Shown: positions 59,907 through 64,000 of the stretch, one piece after another
Position numbering within the stretch: position 1 is the stretch's first letter
Layout: each line of letters starts with the position of its first letter
Assembly: GCA_028292265.1 (NCBI GenBank)
Contig: JAQGMR010000058.1
Span: 34,041-98,040 of the forward strand
From: Herminiimonas sp.
Lineage (GTDB): Bacteria; Pseudomonadota; Gammaproteobacteria; Burkholderiales; Burkholderiaceae_D
Reading direction: 5' to 3'
DNA length: 64,000 nucleotides
Program-made: the position numbers and the translations under genes
The notes under the pieces: generated by a model
What the model saw: the letters and a program-made list of their open reading frames with translations, nothing else
Databases searched by the model: none
Told to the model about the DNA's origin: nothing

Positions 59907-60110
59907 CTAGCCGCCGCCGATCGCGCGCACGATGTCGACGCGATCGGAAGGTTGCAATACGCGCCCTGGCCATTGCTGGCGCGGGACCACTTCGCGATTA
60001 ACGGCGACGGCCAGCGCCTGGTTTGACAGGGACAGCGCGTCGACCAGATCAAGGACGCTGCGGCTGTCTTCGATTGGATGCGGCGCGCCATTCAAAACGA
60101 TTTCAATCAT
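59907..60110 (-). CDS. thiS: sulfur carrier protein ThiS
   Basis: A 67-residue ubiquitin-like carrier whose C-terminal glycine is thiocarboxylated to donate sulfur to ThiG. The sequence starts MIEIVLNGAPHPI and ends RVDIVRAIGGG, with the essential Gly-Gly terminus. Six bases after the thiC stop codon. Confidence 0.92.
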   Translation of the reverse strand: MIEIVLNGAPHPIEDSRSVLDLVDALSLSNQALAVAVNREVVPRQQWPGRVLQPSDRVDIVRAIGGG

Positions 60111-60116
60111 GGCGGC

Positions 60117-62190
<2,074 letters not shown>

Positions 62191-62345
62191 CATGGTGTCA
62201 GTCCAATGATTGCGACGTGACTCCGACGGATTATAGACGCATCACCGAACCGCGCATACCGCCAACCGAAATGTTCGGCCTGAGGGTCGATGGTAAGCTT
62301 GCGCGCTTGCCCATCTTCCGCGAAAGATTCTTTCCCTTTTATTGC

Positions 62346-63233
62346 ATGCGCACTTCCCAAAGTTATCTGTTTCCAATCCTGAGTTTGCTCGGTAACGCAA
62401 TAGTCTGGGGCCTGATCTGGTGGCCCCTGAAAGAGCTGCGCCTCGAGCAATGGCATCCACTGTGGTCGACCGCGGCGGTCTTCGGGCTGGCGTGCGTTTG
62501 CCTCATGCTGGCGCGCCCGAAGGCCCTTGCCAGTCTGCGCACCTTTCCGCAACTGTGGATCGTCGGGGTTGCCGCCGGCGTGACGAATGGCGCCTTCAAT
62601 TGGGGTATTGCGATTGGCGACGTGGTGCGCGTAATCCTTCTGTTTTACCTGATGCCCGTGTGGTCGGCTGTGCTCGCCCGGGTTGTGTTGAACGAGCCGA
62701 TCACGCCGCTTGCAATCGGACGCATCGTATTAGCCCTCGCAGGTGCTGCACTGGTGCTGATGCCGGCAGGTGGCGGTGTGCCAGTGCCGAGCGGACTCGC
62801 CGATTGGCTGGGCCTTGCGGGCGGCATGGCATTCGCGCTCAACAACGTCATGATTCGACGCCAGTCAGAACTGCCTGAAGACGGACGCTCGCTCGCCATG
62901 TTTATAGGCGGCATGGTGATTCCCCTGGCGGTTGCCCTTGCATTGTGCACCGGGGACGCCATAGCGCTGCCGCCTGTTTTTACTGGTCATGCTGCCGTCG
63001 TGATGGCCGGCCTTGGTATTGCCATGATCGTCGCCAATATCGCGCTCCAGCACGGCGCAGCCGCGCTGCCTGCCAATATCACCGCCGTTGTGATGCTGAC
63101 CGAAATCGTGGTTGCGGCCGTGTCGTCGGTCCTTTTCGGTGGTGCTGTTTTTACACCATCCATGCTGGCGGGCGCGGCGCTTATCCTCACTGCTTCCGCG
63201 CTGGCAGCAATGGAAGGACGGAGCAAGGGATAG
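62346..63233 (+). CDS. DMT-superfamily (EamA-type) transporter
   Basis: A 295-residue membrane protein with ten predicted helices and two EamA repeats: the first opens YLFPILSLLGNAIVWGLIWW, the second around GLADWLGLAGGMAFALNNVM, each closing with an alpha-helical LIL.AG/ASALAAMEG-type end. The ATG at 62346 starts directly before the first helix; the frame is open further upstream to 62172, inside the riboswitch region, but that leader is not membrane-like. Divergent from thiC, so a link to thiamine or its precursors is possible but unproven. The substrate is unknown. Confidence 0.85.
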   Translation: MRTSQSYLFPILSLLGNAIVWGLIWWPLKELRLEQWHPLWSTAAVFGLACVCLMLARPKALASLRTFPQLWIVGVAAGVTNGAFNWGIAIGDVVRVILLFYLMPVWSAVLARVVLNEPITPLAIGRIVLALAGAALVLMPAGGGVPVPSGLADWLGLAGGMAFALNNVMIRRQSELPEDGRSLAMFIGGMVIPLAVALALCTGDAIALPPVFTGHAAVVMAGLGIAMIVANIALQHGAAALPANITAVVMLTEIVVAAVSSVLFGGAVFTPSMLAGAALILTASALAAMEGRSKG

Positions 63234-63282
63234 TCGATTCCTTTCACCGGTTGCCGGGTCATCGGCGAACGGTGGTCTCCCT

Positions 63283-63288
63283 TATAAT
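63283..63288 (+). promoter_or_regulatory. candidate -10 element (TATAAT) upstream of valS
   Basis: A perfect TATAAT 32 bases before the valS ATG. No well-spaced -35 hexamer is evident. Confidence 0.4.
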
Positions 63289-63320
63289 GTCCGGCTAGCC
63301 ACGCGAACCACACCGACACC

Positions 63321-64000
63321 ATGGAATTACCGAAGTCTTTTGAGCCGGCCGAGATTGAAAAGCACTGGCGCGCCGAATGGGAACGCCGCGGCGACCACAC
63401 CGCGTCGATCGATCCGTCCAAACCCTCATTCAGCATCCAGTTGCCGCCGCCAAATGTGACCGGCACCCTGCACATGGGCCACGCGTTCAACCAGACCATC
63501 ATGGACGGCTTGACGCGATACCACCGCATGCGTGGCTTCAATACCGCATGGATTCCGGGCACCGACCACGCCGGCATTGCGACCCAGATTGTGGTTGAAC
63601 GCCAGCTCGATGCGCAGAAGGTGTCGCGGCACGATCTCGGGCGCGAAAAGTTCGTTGAAAAAGTGTGGGAGTGGAAGGAAAAATCGGGCTCGACCATCAC
63701 TGGCCAGATGCGGCGCCTGGGTGCGTCCACCGACTGGACCCGGGAATATTTCACGATGGACGCGAAGATGTCCAAGGCGGTGACGGAGGTCTTTGTCCGT
63801 TTGGTCGAGCAAGGTTTGATCTATCGTGGCAAGCGGCTAGTGAACTGGGACCCGGTGCTTGGAACCGCCGTGTCCGACCTCGAGGTGGTGTCCGAGGAAG
63901 AAGATGGGCACATGTGGCTGATCCCCTATCCATTCGCGGACGGTAACGGCAACCTCAATGTCGCGACGACCCGTCCGGAAACCAAGCTTGGCGACGTCGC
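63321..64000 (+). CDS. valS: valyl-tRNA synthetase (partial)
   Basis: The amino-terminal 226 residues of the class I synthetase that charges tRNA-Val; the rest is beyond the right edge. The HIGH motif appears as [18 protein letters not shown] near residue 42. [18 protein letters not shown] follows, and the sequence is cut in the editing domain at [13 protein letters not shown]. The start [17 protein letters not shown] is typical. Confidence 0.96.
   Translation, partial: MELPKSFEPAEIEKHWRAEWERRGDHTASIDPSKPSFSIQLPPPNVTGTLHMGHAFNQTIMDGLTRYHRMRGFNTAWIPGTDHAGIATQIVVERQLDAQKVSRHDLGREKFVEKVWEWKEKSGSTITGQMRRLGASTDWTREYFTMDAKMSKAVTEVFVRLVEQGLIYRGKRLVNWDPVLGTAVSDLEVVSEEEDGHMWLIPYPFADGNGNLNVATTRPETKLGDV

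Overview
The window is a GC-rich stretch of a betaproteobacterial chromosome. Gene content and order (tgt-yajC-secDF, yggS-proC next to pilTU, glcDEF beside an FAD-linked lactate-type dehydrogenase, xseB-ispA-dxs, polA/DUF2782-thrB, thiCSGDE, valS) point to Burkholderiales and most likely Oxalobacteraceae (Herbaspirillum, Herminiimonas or Noviherbaspirillum relatives). That placement is inference from gene order, not from a search. I see no tRNA, rRNA, CRISPR array, prophage or insertion sequence. Almost all of the window is core metabolism and cell machinery.

Layout. 1-3.6 kb: the start of pntA (cut by the left edge), nudJ-mnmA and an orphan Bug-type binding protein. 4.1-7.8 kb: an iron module of bfd, feoA-feoB-small Cys-rich protein and bfr, with two candidate Fur boxes. 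8-11.7 kb: a glutathione transferase, purB, a cytochrome c' and a cytochrome b561-type protein that converge on a 15-bp-stem terminator. 11.7-17.4 kb: queA-tgt-yajC-secD-secF. 17.6-20.8 kb: recG and oxyR. 20.8-25 kb: the glycerol-3-phosphate importer ugpBAEC. 25.4-31.1 kb: ubiA, a glutathione transferase, yggS-proC and the twitching ATPases pilT-pilU.

31.2-34.7 kb is the one accessory-looking segment. It holds a GNAT-like gene, a divergent small acidic protein that looks like a class I (CesT-type) type III secretion chaperone, and 9 bases downstream a 641-residue protein. That protein has a 180-residue Ser/Arg-rich disordered N-terminus, several hydrophobic helices and a Ser/Asp/Glu tail. I read the last two as an orphan type III chaperone-effector (or translocator) pair whose effector I do not recognise. 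This is the best candidate here for something undescribed.

34.8-41.4 kb: glycolate oxidase glcDEF, a GcvA-like LysR regulator and a D-lactate-type dehydrogenase. 41.5-45.2 kb: a cobalamin adenosyltransferase and the isoprenoid operon xseB-ispA-dxs. 45.5-49.6 kb: a Rieske oxygenase, a mercaptopyruvate sulfurtransferase, a ZIP transporter and a Tat-exported dienelactone hydrolase. 49.7-57.4 kb: polA, whose 3'-5' exonuclease catalytic residues are largely replaced, then DUF2782-thrB-membrane protein and uvrD. 57.5-62.2 kb: the thiamine operon thiC-thiS-thiG-thiD-thiE behind a TPP riboswitch, with no thiO. 62.3-64 kb: a DMT-family transporter and the start of valS (cut by the right edge).

Smaller curiosities are five in-frame copies of a 15-bp unit at the start of glcE, each carrying an ATG; a hairpin with a U-tract between ugpB and ugpA that separates a strong Shine-Dalgarno from the ugpA start; and a 26-bp-period repeat running through the sseA stop codon.
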